DNA of 64,000 bases from Cryptomeria japonica (taxonomy: Eukaryota; Streptophyta; Pinopsida; Cupressales; Cupressaceae). The position numbers and the translations under genes were made by a program. Below, piece after piece: positions 10,613-20,999 of this stretch. The notes under the pieces are model-generated. The model ran no database searches. It was not told the origin of the DNA and worked only from the letters and a program-made list of their open reading frames with translations. The stretch lies in NCBI RefSeq assembly GCF_030272615.1, contig NC_081406.1, forward strand, positions 396,572,439 to 396,636,438, in the 5' to 3' direction. Position 1 is the first letter of the stretch. Each line of letters begins with the position of its first letter.

Positions 10613-11376
10613 TTAAGAGTGAGTTGTGTAGACATGACCCTTAACATTTTCTTTCACATGAAGGGGTTCTTTCTCATGAAGGTCTACTCCTTTGCCTTTA
10701 TGAATATCTTGACTTGTAGGATACTCTTTTCTTTGGGAAGAAGATGCGAGTCCATTATGAGGTGGATATGATATAAGAGAAATAATGAGATCTTGAAGTG
10801 GATCAGATTGCACCAAAGTGGAAGAACCCATTATGCATGTCGAGGGTTCATGAACATCTTGCACTGACACATTAGAATCATGAGGGGGACTAGGATTGTG
10901 TAGTGGACATGGTTCAATGACAGGCTCTTCAAGAGATGGAATGGGAGAAATAATGGGATCATCAAAAGAAATGTGATCTTGGAGTGTATATGGAGCATTA
11001 AGACAAGGAGATGGAGGAACAAGTGGATCTTGTGGAGGATCTAAAGGAATGATTTGATCTTGACAAGGAGGAAGATCATTGGAATCCTCTTTACAGGTGC
11101 TTTGCTCTTGACTTTCAATGAGATCATCAGAAAGGGTGGAAGGGATATCTTGAATGTCAATGGGATTTGAAAGGACATTTTTTTTATGAAATGGAAGGGG
11201 ATCGTTTGGGATTGGATGAACTGGGATATCTTGATCTTGCTCAGGGAATGGAGTGTCAATGGGATTTGAAAGGACATTGTGTTCTTGGATAGAATTGACA
11301 GGAATAAGTGAATCATTGTGAGTGTCTGGGGAAATGGGATCCTAGTCAACAATTGGATGGGATGATAAGGTTTCAA
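10613..11376 (-). pseudogene. E middle region: broken continuation of the E protein
   Basis: Three short minus-strand frames (11041-11376, 10831-11022, 10613-10870) lie end to end in different phases. All encode Pro/Ser/Ile/His-rich sequence with repeated phrases such as FQIPLT, which occurs twice in the first. They look like one disordered region broken by frameshifts after the TAG that ends the 440-codon frame at 11342. No function can be assigned. Confidence 0.4.
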
Positions 11377-12664
11377 GATCTTGATCTTGATTTTCTTTAG
11401 GACTCATTTCTTCATGCTCTAAATTATCCTCTTGACATGGGGTTGGACTTTGGATATGCATGGAGGATTCTGACAAGGAATCAATGTTTTGGCATGAAGG
11501 AAATGCACTTTGAACATTTGTGATGGATTCTGGCAAGGAATCAATACTTGAACATGAGGAAGAGGGACTCCGAATGGGGTCCTCTAAAACAGGTAATGGC
11601 AATAAAGTGCATGGTGGCATTAGGTCTTGTATTTCTGAAACATGACAAGGACATGCATCATGAATTGGATTATCTTGGCAATCAATGATGGATAGCCCTT
11701 GGATAATTGCATCCTTGGGTGTATTGTTTGATGAGGACAATATGGAAGGTTCTTGTGAAACTTCTAAAGGTGTAGGGATAGATGCCACTGGAGAGTCAAT
11801 TTGTTTGTGGGGGGATGAGGCATTGCTAGACATAAGTGTATTATCTTGATCTTCCTCAAAGAACTCACTTGGTAGGTTCTTTAAGATCCTTGCAATAAAG
11901 CCACCTTTCTTTCGAGGTTTTGACATGATTAGATCTGGAATTTGAACTTGTTTTTGGTTTGATGTCATGTTTTGATATTGGACTTGGTTCAATTGTTCTG
12001 ACATGTTTGAAACTTGGGTTGGTGTTTGCTGCAACCTTTGTTTTTGAATGTTTGGTTGTGGTTGTTGACATTGATATTCCACCATTGGTTGAACCATTTG
12101 TGGACATTGTATAGTTGGTTGGACATATTGTTGAAATTGGACCATTGGTTGTGTTGGTTGTATATGTTGGACCATTGGTTGAACCATTGGTTGTATTGGT
12201 TGAAAATGTGATTGATAGTAAACACCTTCTTGTTCTTGTTGTGGAGGCACATAATGTTGAAATTGATGTCGTCTCCTTTCTTGAAATTGTTTCATCATCT
12301 CTATTTGTGAGAGGAGAGCTGGTATGTCTGATCGTTCAAGAAGAGATCTTACATCAATTGGCTCAATCTTTGGATTTCGACCTAGAAATTTTTGAAACAT
12401 TTTGGACATTTGTGATCTATTCTTCTCAATGTTTTTCACTTTTTGTTCCAATATCTCCTTTTCTTGAGCTAGTTTCTCCTCTAGTTTTTGTATTTGGAGA
12501 CTTGTTTCATCATAAAAAGTTTGATTGACATTGCCTTGTTGTTGGGTTGGATAGAATTGTGGTTGCCTTGGATTAAAGTTCGATTGCATTGTTGGTTGAT
12601 ACGTCAAACTTTGTTGCATCATTGGTTCTTGAAACCTTGTTTCAATACACATGTCACTATGCAA
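11342..12664 (-). CDS. E main protein: Gln-rich coiled-coil protein, unrecognised
   Basis: A 440-codon frame from ATG at 12664. Residues 1-50 are Gln/Asn/Pro-rich. Residues about 55-95 form a charged heptad segment (KLEEKLAQEKEILEQKVKNI), a likely coiled coil. Residues about 145-250 hold repeats of PMVQ and QPTQ type. After a short basic patch (SKPRKKGGFIARIL), the last 170 residues are Ser/Pro/acidic and probably disordered. No zinc knuckle, protease or polymerase motif is seen. As the first large frame after the leader it sits where Gag would be, so a capsid-like role is possible but unproven. The ORF is intact in this copy. Confidence 0.55.
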   Translation of the reverse strand: MHSDMCIETRFQEPMMQQSLTYQPTMQSNFNPRQPQFYPTQQQGNVNQTFYDETSLQIQKLEEKLAQEKEILEQKVKNIEKNRSQMSKMFQKFLGRNPKIEPIDVRSLLERSDIPALLSQIEMMKQFQERRRHQFQHYVPPQQEQEGVYYQSHFQPIQPMVQPMVQHIQPTQPMVQFQQYVQPTIQCPQMVQPMVEYQCQQPQPNIQKQRLQQTPTQVSNMSEQLNQVQYQNMTSNQKQVQIPDLIMSKPRKKGGFIARILKNLPSEFFEEDQDNTLMSSNASSPHKQIDSPVASIPTPLEVSQEPSILSSSNNTPKDAIIQGLSIIDCQDNPIHDACPCHVSEIQDLMPPCTLLPLPVLEDPIRSPSSSCSSIDSLPESITNVQSAFPSCQNIDSLSESSMHIQSPTPCQEDNLEHEEMSPKENQDQDLETLSSHPIVD

Positions 12665-14655
12665 TGTTTTTGGGATTTTTTACTTTAAAAGGATGATGTA
12701 TGATATGCAACTAAATGCAAACTAAACAGACGGAAATGCAATCTATGGCAAGAATGCAACCTATGTTTTTGGTTGTTTTTCAAAATTTTGAAAAACTTTT
12801 TGGATTGCAAATCTAAAAAAGAGACCCTTAGGAAATTGAAATGATGTCTAGACGTCAAAGGACAAAAGGACCAAGTGACAAAAGGACAAAATGACAATGT
12901 CTCCCCTATATGCTTGGATACTAAGCTAGGTTTGACCAAATGACATTGATGACAAAAAGAAAAAAGTTTGATAAGGTCTAGACTTCTTAACAATGACTTA
13001 GGGTTGTATCAAAGATTTGCATTACTCAAGTATGACAAAACCTAGTTTTGACACTATATACTATGCAAATGACCTTAATATGATATAATAATGACCTAAG
13101 CTTAATGAAGAGACCTAGGGTATGCAAATATGAATGTATGACAATGGTATTACTCTGATGCAAGAGGACACATGCAAAAGGATGACCCTTATTGATATGC
13201 AAAGGAGTATGACCTAGATGAAACCTAACCTTGGTACTTGACAATGATTTTGCAAAATGCAAACCTAGGATGAACCTAAATCTAAGTGACATGAATGTTG
13301 AGACAAGATTTTGAAAAATATTTGACAACCATGTTTGAAGGTGTTTTGAAATTTTTTGGATGAAATGTTCTTGTGTTTAACCTTGTTTTGAATCAATTTA
13401 TCTTGTTTTTGAAATGAGATGCAATTCAACTTTTGACAAGTAAAGAAGACAAGATATTTTAACATAGACTCAAGACAATCATGCTCATTCACACATTTCA
13501 TATGGTAGGCAAGGACAGTAGGTACTTGAGAGGTAGACTCATTATAAGATTCAAGGAGAATACGTAGATGCTTGACCCCACGGGCTCCCCTCCACGACAC
13601 TCACTTCTCACGGCAGCCAAGCATCAGTCCCCATGGAAATCTCCCCATGGAAAACTTAGTATCTCTTCCAAGTATCCGAACTTGTCCTTCTCAAGCAACT
13701 AGAAGGATTTTTGGCCTCTAAATACAAGGTGTTTAGTAAGGATTTATGTTAAGTGTTACTCCTTGATGTCACGCAAGCGTGATTGAGACATTAAGCCCAT
13801 CAAGATACTAAACAAATTTAGTCGTGCAAGCATGATTTAGACCGTGAGGTCCTACTTAGATGTTGATATGAGAAAGATTTCAAGGGTCATCACTTCCCAA
13901 GTAACTGCAATTCCCACGTAACCCTTCCTTCAAAGATTTTGCTCATCAGGTATTTTTTTATAGTGAGTTAGAATGCCAAGGTATTATAGCCGTACTCACT
14001 TTGGGTTGTTCCCTTCTCACGATTATCACTTGCTTGCAAAAGCAAATGGTTGGGAAGGCAAGCCCTCTAAAGGTGACACACGATCAAAAACATGAGCATG
14101 GTATTGAAGATCTGGATTTTTGATCACCCTAAGAAGGATGAGAGCATACTCTCCTACTCCAATGTCAAACTCAACAATCAAAGCAAGCATATATTCATTC
14201 CATCCTATTTAGAAATCATACTAGGTGCCTAAACATTAATTGCAAACACAAAGTTTAGTTGTAGTCCAAGGCAACCTGCAAAACCCAAGTCAGAAGTTTG
14301 ATATGTTTAGTCTTTGACTATCGAACCTGCATAAAACATGTTAGTAGTTTCATTTGTTGTCTTTGTCATGCGTATGCCAAGGTTCTGCACAGAGAATCAG
14401 TACCAACAAAACCAAAAAAGCAGAAACAGAATGCAAAAGAAAACAATTTGCAAGTGAAAAACACTGTCTTTTACCTCTGTTTCTGGCCCTACACAGGCGC
14501 AGAATGTCTGACACAGGCGCAGAATGTCCTTGACATAGGCGTAGAATACTTGACACAGGCGCAAAAGTTCCCAGAAAACCCTGAACTACCCTGTTTCTTG
14601 GGTTTTTGACCTGCAAATCAACTCAAAAGCACTCAAAAGCATGATTAGGGGGTTA
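12665..14655 (-). other. 5' leader of element E
   Basis: A transcribed but apparently non-coding stretch of about 2 kb between primer site and first large frame. Bases 13114-14655 recur at 1-1542. A short cluster at about 14494-14565 repeats CACAGGCGCAGAATGTC three to four times. Long leaders before gag are common in Tat-type elements. Small frames such as 13265-13600 are kept in both copies simply because the copies are recent. Confidence 0.6.
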
Positions 14656-14675
14656 GATTCACGTCGGGTTCACCA
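14656..14675 (-). promoter_or_regulatory. Primer binding site of E (tRNA-Trp type)
   Basis: The plus strand reads GATTCACGTCGGGTTCACCA, which matches the 3' end of plant tRNA-Trp as I recall it, including CCA. The minus strand therefore gives the complementary site five bases from the 5' LTR. The same site occurs in the first copy at 1543-1562 and, with two changes, in F. Confidence 0.75.
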
Positions 14676-14680
14676 ATTAA

Positions 14681-16111
14681 TGTAGCTAGGAAATCAGAAA
14701 TCATCACAAGCAAATCAAAATACTAATCTAGCTCAATCACGAAAGCTTAAATGCAATGATCAATCCTAAACATACTCAATAAAGACATGAAAACAAAACA
14801 TTCAAGATTTGAAAATTAAGCAAACCAAGCGCAGATTTGAATGTCTCCTTCATGTGACTCCATTGTCCTTCTTTCTTCTTCAAATAACTTTGTTGTGGAT
14901 CTCACCTACTAGTGCATGATCATGATATGAAAGCAAGTAGACAAGATGATTGCTCAAGAAATACTCGAAGCGTGATTGATTTGACAAAGTGATTAGTTCG
15001 ATAATGTGATTATTAGATCGATAATGTGATTAGTTGGGATTGAAGAAATTCATCCAATTTATAGATAAATTGGAGAAAAGATCAAATTAGCATGAAGAGA
15101 TTCAAATGGAAATTGCAAATCAATATGACAAATTATGACAAATTTGCACTTTCTATGCAAAATTGATTGATTGATAATTCATGACAAAAATTATGACAAC
15201 TTTCTATGTCAAAATTGATTGATTGTCAATTATGACAAATTATGACAAATTGAAATGTCATTCCCATGAAATTAGGAGAAAAATAGGAGGAAATTGAATT
15301 AGAAATTAGGAAAATTAGAAAATTGGAAAATTGGAAAATAGGAATTAGAAATTGAGGAAATTGGAAATTAGGAATTTAGTGAATTAATTAATAATTTTTC
15401 ATTGATTAATTAATTCACAAAGAGGGAATTTAGAAATTGATGAAAGATTAGGAAATTAAGAATTAGGAGAAACTAGGTAAATCAATTAATAATTTGTCAT
15501 TTATTAATTAATTCACAAAAAGAAGAATAATTAGTTAGCCAATTAAATTAAACATTTAATTGTGACACGAAGACCTAGGATAAATAAATAAATTATTTAA
15601 CCTAGAGGGAGAAATGACAAACAAGGTTAAATGAATAAATCATGAAACCCTAGAAGATGAATTAGAAATGCAAGGACGACAATTAGGTCTTGATGTAAGA
15701 TTGACTTGGTGTCGATTCGACCATGATTTTGAATTGATTTGATTGATAAACAATTGAGATTGATTGACAAATTGACCAATATTGATAAAGATACCAAATT
15801 GATATGCGCCAATTGACATGATTGAAGAGGACAAGGATCGATGACGAATCGATCGTAAAACGACGAGATTGACAAGGACAAGGATCGATGACAAATCGAT
15901 CTCAAAACTATAAGATTGATAAGAGGACAAAACCCTAATTCAAAAGCGATAAAAATGAGGAATGCAGAAAAAGGACTCAATGCTCGCAAATGATAAAGAC
16001 CAAGTACACAACATAGAAGAAAGGTTAATGCGATGCAAAAACCTAAAATAAGGCAATGCACCAATGTTAAAGTATGACTCCGCAAGCATTGACCATTTTT
16101 ACATGTCTACA
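14681..16111 (-). repeat. 5' LTR of element E
   Basis: A 1,431-bp repeat with TG...CA ends. The minus strand has a TATA-like CTATAAATTGG at 15054-15064, a candidate promoter. It is nearly identical to 1568-2998 because both stem from the tandem duplication. Confidence 0.9.
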
Positions 16112-16373
16112 GTCATAATTCTGAAAATTGCAGAATGAATGTAAGATGTTATGTTTGTGGAAGATTTGGACACTTATCTAATCAATTTAGAACACAAACC
16201 GGCATAGGATATGGAAAAGCTATTCAGAAAATAATGTGACTTGTTATGCCTGTAACAAGATTGGACATATTGCAAAATTTTGTAGAAGCAAGTCCTCACT
16301 GGTAAATAACAAAGGTCCTAGTTTGAAAGGTAAAGAAAAAGTTGAAGAAGTAAAGCAGGAATTCTCAAAATAA
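16112..16373 (+). pseudogene. Gag zinc-knuckle fragment of H (second copy)
   Basis: Same layout as 2999-3260. The knuckle CYVCGRFGHLSNQ has lost its last cysteine here (TTT in place of TGC at about 16185), whereas the first copy keeps it. An in-frame TGA and a frame change before CYACNKIGHIAKFC are shared by both copies, so they precede the duplication. Confidence 0.72.
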
Positions 16374-16762
16374 TAGATCAAGAAATCAGGACTAAATGTT
16401 GATAGGAATACTCCTCCACCGGCAGAAGAAAGTAACACTCCATCGGCAGGAGACTCTTTATCTAACTGAAGAAAATTTCCTTGAGGGTTTAGCAATCAAA
16501 TGTGAAACATGCTATTATTCCCTCGGTTGATGGTGAGAAGTTAAAATTACTTCTATACCGGCAGATAAGTTAAGTCATTACTTAATCAACAAGCATTAAA
16601 TGTGGTAGTTGGCAAAAATAACATTATAAGTCAGTGTTTTTGGCTCCAATTTCATTTCACTGAGCATTCAAACAATCAAAGAGCGCGAAAAAACCTGAGC
16701 AAAGTCATTTCAAGCAATTCAGCAAGCAATTTTTCCTAAGGCAGATAAAGGTATTTATATCC
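16374..16762 (+). other. Spacer before the H long frame (second copy)
   Basis: Matches 3261-3649. I see no gene, only broken coding-like fragments and a leader to the ATG at 16763. No promoter or splice signal stands out. Confidence 0.5.
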
Positions 16763-18178
16763 ATGGCTTCTTCATTTGTTCCTGAATTCATAGCAAACCC
16801 TACTGTAGTCGAAGTAATTAAACGGCCTAGACCCGTATTTCAGTTAGTTCCCGAAATTGCTAAGAAGGATGATAATGTTGGTGCATTTTCTCAAATCCCC
16901 AAAGGAGTAGTTTTTGCAGAAGACCCTAGAATGTACATCCATTGTCACATAGAAGAATTAGGTGATGAGGAAATCAAGAGCATGTATAAAACTATAATTT
17001 GTGATGATTCCGGTATTGTGAAACCTGAACACAAAATAGTTGAAACCCTAGGATTCACTGAAATTCTCAGTATTCTGGATTTCCCTAAGGATGTTATAAG
17101 GATAGTTTTAAGCAACGTTCATGGTGAATTCTTCTGGTTAGACTCAATTCACAAAATCATAAAAGAGGCAGTAAAGGCTGTAACAGGGTTACCCTCCACC
17201 AGTAACAGGCCTGATAAAACAAAGAAGGTCTCAAATGACCTAGTGACTAACCTAACAGGTGCAACATCTGACAAGAGATCTTTAAGAGTGAATGATGTAA
17301 CCAACATCAATGTCAGATTCATTAGCATGATTTTGGGGTATAAAACCACACATGCAAATAGGTTAAACTCAGTCTCTAGCCTATGCATAAAGAGTGTCTA
17401 TGATATGATCAAGGATAATGCAAAAATAGATGTGTGTGAATGGTTGAAAGATGAGCTTATTGATAATCTTGGAAAAATTAAGAAAGACAAAAAGGGGACA
17501 TTTAGATTTGGAAACCTACTTGTCTATTTAATGATGCACATAACAAAACAGGTGCCTGGTATCAGTAATAAGAATCTTGGTTTTGATATACCGGTAGGCA
17601 AACAATTGTCTGATTTACTAAATAACATGGGTGAAAATAGAGAAAAGAATATAAATGAGCACTTTCAGGCATTAAAGGCCCGGATGAATACTAGAGTCAG
17701 ACTTTCACAAGCAATTGTAAATAAGTATAAGGATGAAATATGCTTTGTTATTAAGAAGGATGAGATTTGGATGGAGGCAGTTGTCCCAAGAACCATTTGG
17801 GTTACTGAAATGGGTTATGAAACTGATGACAACATAATTGAAACATATGCTAAAGCCCTTCTAGAAGCACCCAAGGAACCTAAAGAAGAGGTATTTGGCA
17901 GTGCTGAGACTATTGAGAATCAAATTCAATCTAAGAAAAGGGTAAAGAAGGTAGAAGCAACAGTAAGAAGAGGATCTAGGCAAGCAAAGGCTATCAAAGA
18001 AGATGTACTTAAACAAACCGGTATCACTGAAGATGAGTTACAAGCACAACAGCCAGAAACTAACCTTTCACCGGTAGCAACTTCTTCGGAAAGTGACATG
18101 CCAACTGCATTTAAAAGAGTTGTGAGGAAAAGAGAACCTTCACCAGTATCCACACCTTCTCCTAGAAGAACCAGATAG
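16763..18178 (+). CDS. H long frame, second copy: N-terminal half
   Basis: A 471-codon frame from ATG, ending in TAG at 18176-18178 where the first copy has TGG (5063-5065). It is otherwise as described for 3650-5074. Because each copy is open where the other is closed, the ancestral gene clearly continued into the next frame. Differences between copies are mostly C/T or G/A and often change the residue, pointing to neutral decay. The function is unrecognised; an envelope-like or accessory copia protein is one possibility. Confidence 0.6.
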   Translation: MASSFVPEFIANPTVVEVIKRPRPVFQLVPEIAKKDDNVGAFSQIPKGVVFAEDPRMYIHCHIEELGDEEIKSMYKTIICDDSGIVKPEHKIVETLGFTEILSILDFPKDVIRIVLSNVHGEFFWLDSIHKIIKEAVKAVTGLPSTSNRPDKTKKVSNDLVTNLTGATSDKRSLRVNDVTNINVRFISMILGYKTTHANRLNSVSSLCIKSVYDMIKDNAKIDVCEWLKDELIDNLGKIKKDKKGTFRFGNLLVYLMMHITKQVPGISNKNLGFDIPVGKQLSDLLNNMGENREKNINEHFQALKARMNTRVRLSQAIVNKYKDEICFVIKKDEIWMEAVVPRTIWVTEMGYETDDNIIETYAKALLEAPKEPKEEVFGSAETIENQIQSKKRVKKVEATVRRGSRQAKAIKEDVLKQTGITEDELQAQQPETNLSPVATSSESDMPTAFKRVVRKREPSPVSTPSPRRTR

Positions 18179-20005
18179 AAACAACAGGCAGTAAGGCCCC
18201 CGACTAAGAAGACAACTCCTAAGAAGAATAAGTTAACACCCAAAAAGAAGACTCAACAAAACATTGCTCCAATTGACAAACTACTAGATGAAATAATAGA
18301 GGATGGACAATTGAAAAACATCAATAAATTATATGATTCATTATCAATTGATGACAAGGAGAAAGTTGAAAACATTGTATTTCTACACTTGGATATTTAC
18401 AAGAAATTTCTAATGCAAGTGGTAGATGAATTACGGGCAGAACTGTTTAAAAGACTTGAAGCTATAAGGCAAGTTGTTGTAGAGCTTGATAAGAAAATGA
18501 AAATTGAAAAACTATTTGTTGTTTATCCAGTCAACTCACCAAAAGAGATAGATGATCTGATCTCTGAGGCTAACCGATCAGTATTTTCAACTACACACCG
18601 TCATGTAGCACTTATGGTTGGTAGAGTAAATGAGGTTGTAGAGGAAACTGCAAATGCATGGGACATATTCCTTGTAGAGAAGGAAAAGCAGGAAGAATAT
18701 AGAAAACCCAAACACATCAAAGTATATGAGAAGGATAAGGATAAGGTAAAAGGAAAGGTTGGTGGACCACCTAACATTAAAATAAAAGATAACTTATCCC
18801 CACTGCCTCTGAATACTCCACCGGTAGTGACTACTGATAATCAACCGGATAGTGAGAGCATGGACATATCAAAAGAGGACACCAATCCTAACTCTAAGGT
18901 ATTATACACAGTGGACATTGATACTCAAAAGTTCAATATTGTGGTAGACAAGGATACAACTGAGAAGACAGATATGGCTAATGAGCAACTGGTAACTGAT
19001 GGTACAAAAGGTAAACTGGCAGATGATAACACAAAGCAACAAGCAGAGCAACAAGCTCCATCACTACAACAGGTTCACACAGAGTCAGTGCCACCGGCAA
19101 CAACTGAGCAAACCAAACCTTTGCTTAAAGAAATGGAAACACAAACTGACCTACCAGAGGTCACCACAAGCAAGGATATTGCTCCCATCGGTGGAATACG
19201 GAGTGTTGGCTCTTCAAGTACAGAATTCAAACCAACTAATGTAACAGAAGTTCTTTTGGATTCCATAAAGAAGATAACAGATTATAGCTCACAGGCTTAC
19301 AAGGAAATAGATGACACCATTCCAATTTTGAAAAAGATAGCACCAAAATGTAATGTGGATAATAAAGATTCTTTGAGTCAACTTGACACTTTGTCTAAGT
19401 ATATTACTGAAAACACTGTGACAGTTGAACAAATAAAAGAGGAAGCATTCAAGGAGAGATTAGAGAAGGAAAAACACAAATTCTTTGAGGAAGAAATAAA
19501 GAAGTGTACAAGGCAATTTGACACACTTCTATCGAAACTATGTAGCACATTGAAGGAATTCAAAACTTTGTACAAGGATTTATGTAAAACTAACTTTCTG
19601 ACAGTTGATATAGACAAGAAAATTAGCAAGATACAGGATGAAATAAATCAACTAGCTAACAATTTCATCAATTCATCTGATTCATTATCAGTTTTTGAGT
19701 AGAAAATAACAAGTTTTGAGGAAGAACTACTAAAGTTGGAAAGAGACAAAGAAAGAATAAAAGGAAAGGCTAAAGATCTTAAATGGAGACTTAGTCCAAA
19801 ATTGGACTATCTCGCCTCCTTAAGGAAAGAAATATCTGATGCTTTGGTTCAAGGACAGAAAACACCAGCAGAGCAAATGCAACACCTCACCGGTATAGTT
19901 CAGAGGACAGAGGCCGCAATAAAAGACAGCAAAAAGTTCATTGAGAGCTTGAATCTAGTTTTGGCAGATCTTTTTCAGATTGTAACCAGCTGGTTACAAG
20001 GATGA
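18179..20005 (+). pseudogene. H long frame, C-terminal half (coiled coil)
   Basis: This stretch is in the same phase as 16763 and is interrupted only by TAG at 18176-18178 and 19700-19702. The whole region 16763-20005 is thus one frame of about 1,080 codons with two amber codons. The open parts are 18311-19702 and 19736-20005, neither of which needs a start of its own. Content in order: Lys/Pro-rich hinge, helical segment, acidic Thr/Gln/Pro-rich linker (about 18800-19200), then long heptad-rich helices to the end. I recognise no enzyme motif. It may be a structural partner of the H Gag, which also carries a long coiled coil. Confidence 0.55.
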
Positions 20006-20054
20006 AGCAGGAAACCACACTCTATTAACAATTTGACAATCTTTGTCATTGATA

Positions 20055-20197
20055 CCAAAGGGGGAGTAGTGGTATGAGAAAAGTCCAATAACTTAGGGAT
20101 CATCTGCTCAAGGGGAGCACACATTTTTGGTAACAATTTTTGGATACACTTCTGAATTTTTCTCATGAGTGTTGCCATCAATGCCCAAGGGGGAGAT
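20055..20197 (+). promoter_or_regulatory. Multiple polypurine tracts of H
   Basis: CCAAAGGGGGAG (20055-20066), CAAGGGGAGC (20109-20118) and CCCAAGGGGGAGAT (20184-20197) precede the LTR. The last one abuts TGTTGG and is the functional position. Repeated tracts of this kind are a known trait of Sirevirus-type copia elements, and D shows the same. Confidence 0.75.
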
Positions 20198-20999
20198 TGT
20201 TGGCAAATGCACACTCCAATGAGACATTGTAGGTGATTGAAGGTTTTTTCATTGATGGCAACCTTACAATCCTATGACACCGGCAAGAAAATTCACCGGC
20301 ACTGGCAAAGATAGACTCTACATCGGCACAGAGACCACCGGTAGCAAAAGGAAGCATACCGGCACAGAAGCTGACAGGAGTTTTGTTTGTAATATATTTT
20401 GTTTATTATTGTAAAATCATTGTAAGCCGACTTGGAAAGTTGTAAAATGACTCATATATATAAGAGATCATTGTAAAACATTTTGTAAATAGAGGGAAGA
20501 AAATATATAGGCAAAATAAGGCAGACCTATTATGTGAATTATAGGTTAAGGGTTCATGTATGAAGCAGACCTATAAACCGGTACTGGATCTGGCATAGTA
20601 GATGCTATTTTGAAGTAGTACAAGACATTGGATTTATATAATCCATTTTGTAAGTTAGTGAGACTTCCCATTTTGTAATTGAGCAATGAGCTCTAGGCAC
20701 TTGGCCTTCCTGCATGTGCAGGCCCCTCTTGTAGCAGTAATATTCTCTTATTGGCCAGTAAGTGAATATTGTGGGTCACAAATCCCACCGAGGTTTTTCC
20801 CACACCAATTTTCCTCGTTAAACTACTGTGTTATGGTGTGTTTTTCATGTGGTTGTTGTTATCTTTATTTATTGCATTATTTCTTGTTTACCAGTATTCA
20901 GTATTAATATGTTCTACATGTTTTAAGTTAAGTAAAACAACTCACCGGTTGATACTGATTCACCCCCCCCCCCTCTCAGTATCAGTGGGAATCCTAACA
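20198..20999 (+). repeat. 3' LTR of element H
   Basis: An 802-bp LTR that begins TGTTGGCAAATG and ends ATCCTAACA. Signals in it are TATATATAAG at 20455-20464 (candidate TATA box), CACCGAGGTTTTTCCCAC near 20787-20804, and a C-run in GATTCACCCCCCCC near the end. The last two also occur in the LTRs of C and D, tying H to that copia lineage. Confidence 0.85.
20455..20464 (+). promoter_or_regulatory. TATA box candidate in H LTR
   Basis: TATATATAAG lies about 260 bases into the LTR. Position and sequence fit an LTR promoter. The start site is not determined. Confidence 0.5.

Larger units (their letters stand above)
6213..16111 (-). mobile_element. Element E, complete non-autonomous LTR retrotransposon
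   Basis: This is a full element of 9,899 bp on the minus strand. The 5' LTR is 14681-16111 and the 3' LTR 6213-7642. The flanking target duplication is GTCAT at 6208-6212 and 16112-16116. A primer site matching tRNA-Trp sits next to the 5' LTR and a polypurine tract (CAAAGAGGGGCAAAA) next to the 3' LTR. The interior has minus-strand frames at 12664-9854 without any reverse transcriptase, RNase H or integrase motif, so movement must rely on enzymes from another element. The polypurine tract and a downstream motif are shared with gypsy element P, which suggests a Tat-type helper. Confidence 0.88.
16112..20999 (+). mobile_element. Element H, right part of second copy with 3' LTR
   Basis: This piece runs from the GTCAT target duplication at the end of E to the end of the H 3' LTR. 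It carries the zinc-knuckle remnant, a nearly open frame of about 1,080 codons, a cluster of polypurine tracts and an 802-bp LTR. H lies inside element G: coding sequence of G resumes on the minus strand at 21000. The 5' LTR of H is outside the window, so its target duplication cannot be checked; GCAAG at 21000-21004 is the expected right copy. Confidence 0.82.

Noticed and set aside
12014-12528. Plus-strand frames opposite the E main protein
   Set aside because: They are shadows of the Gln-rich repeats on the minus strand, giving Leu/Val/Trp-rich products.
16763-20005. Use of TAG as a sense codon in H and D
   Set aside because: The tandem copies show CAG or TGG at the same positions, so simple mutation is sufficient.
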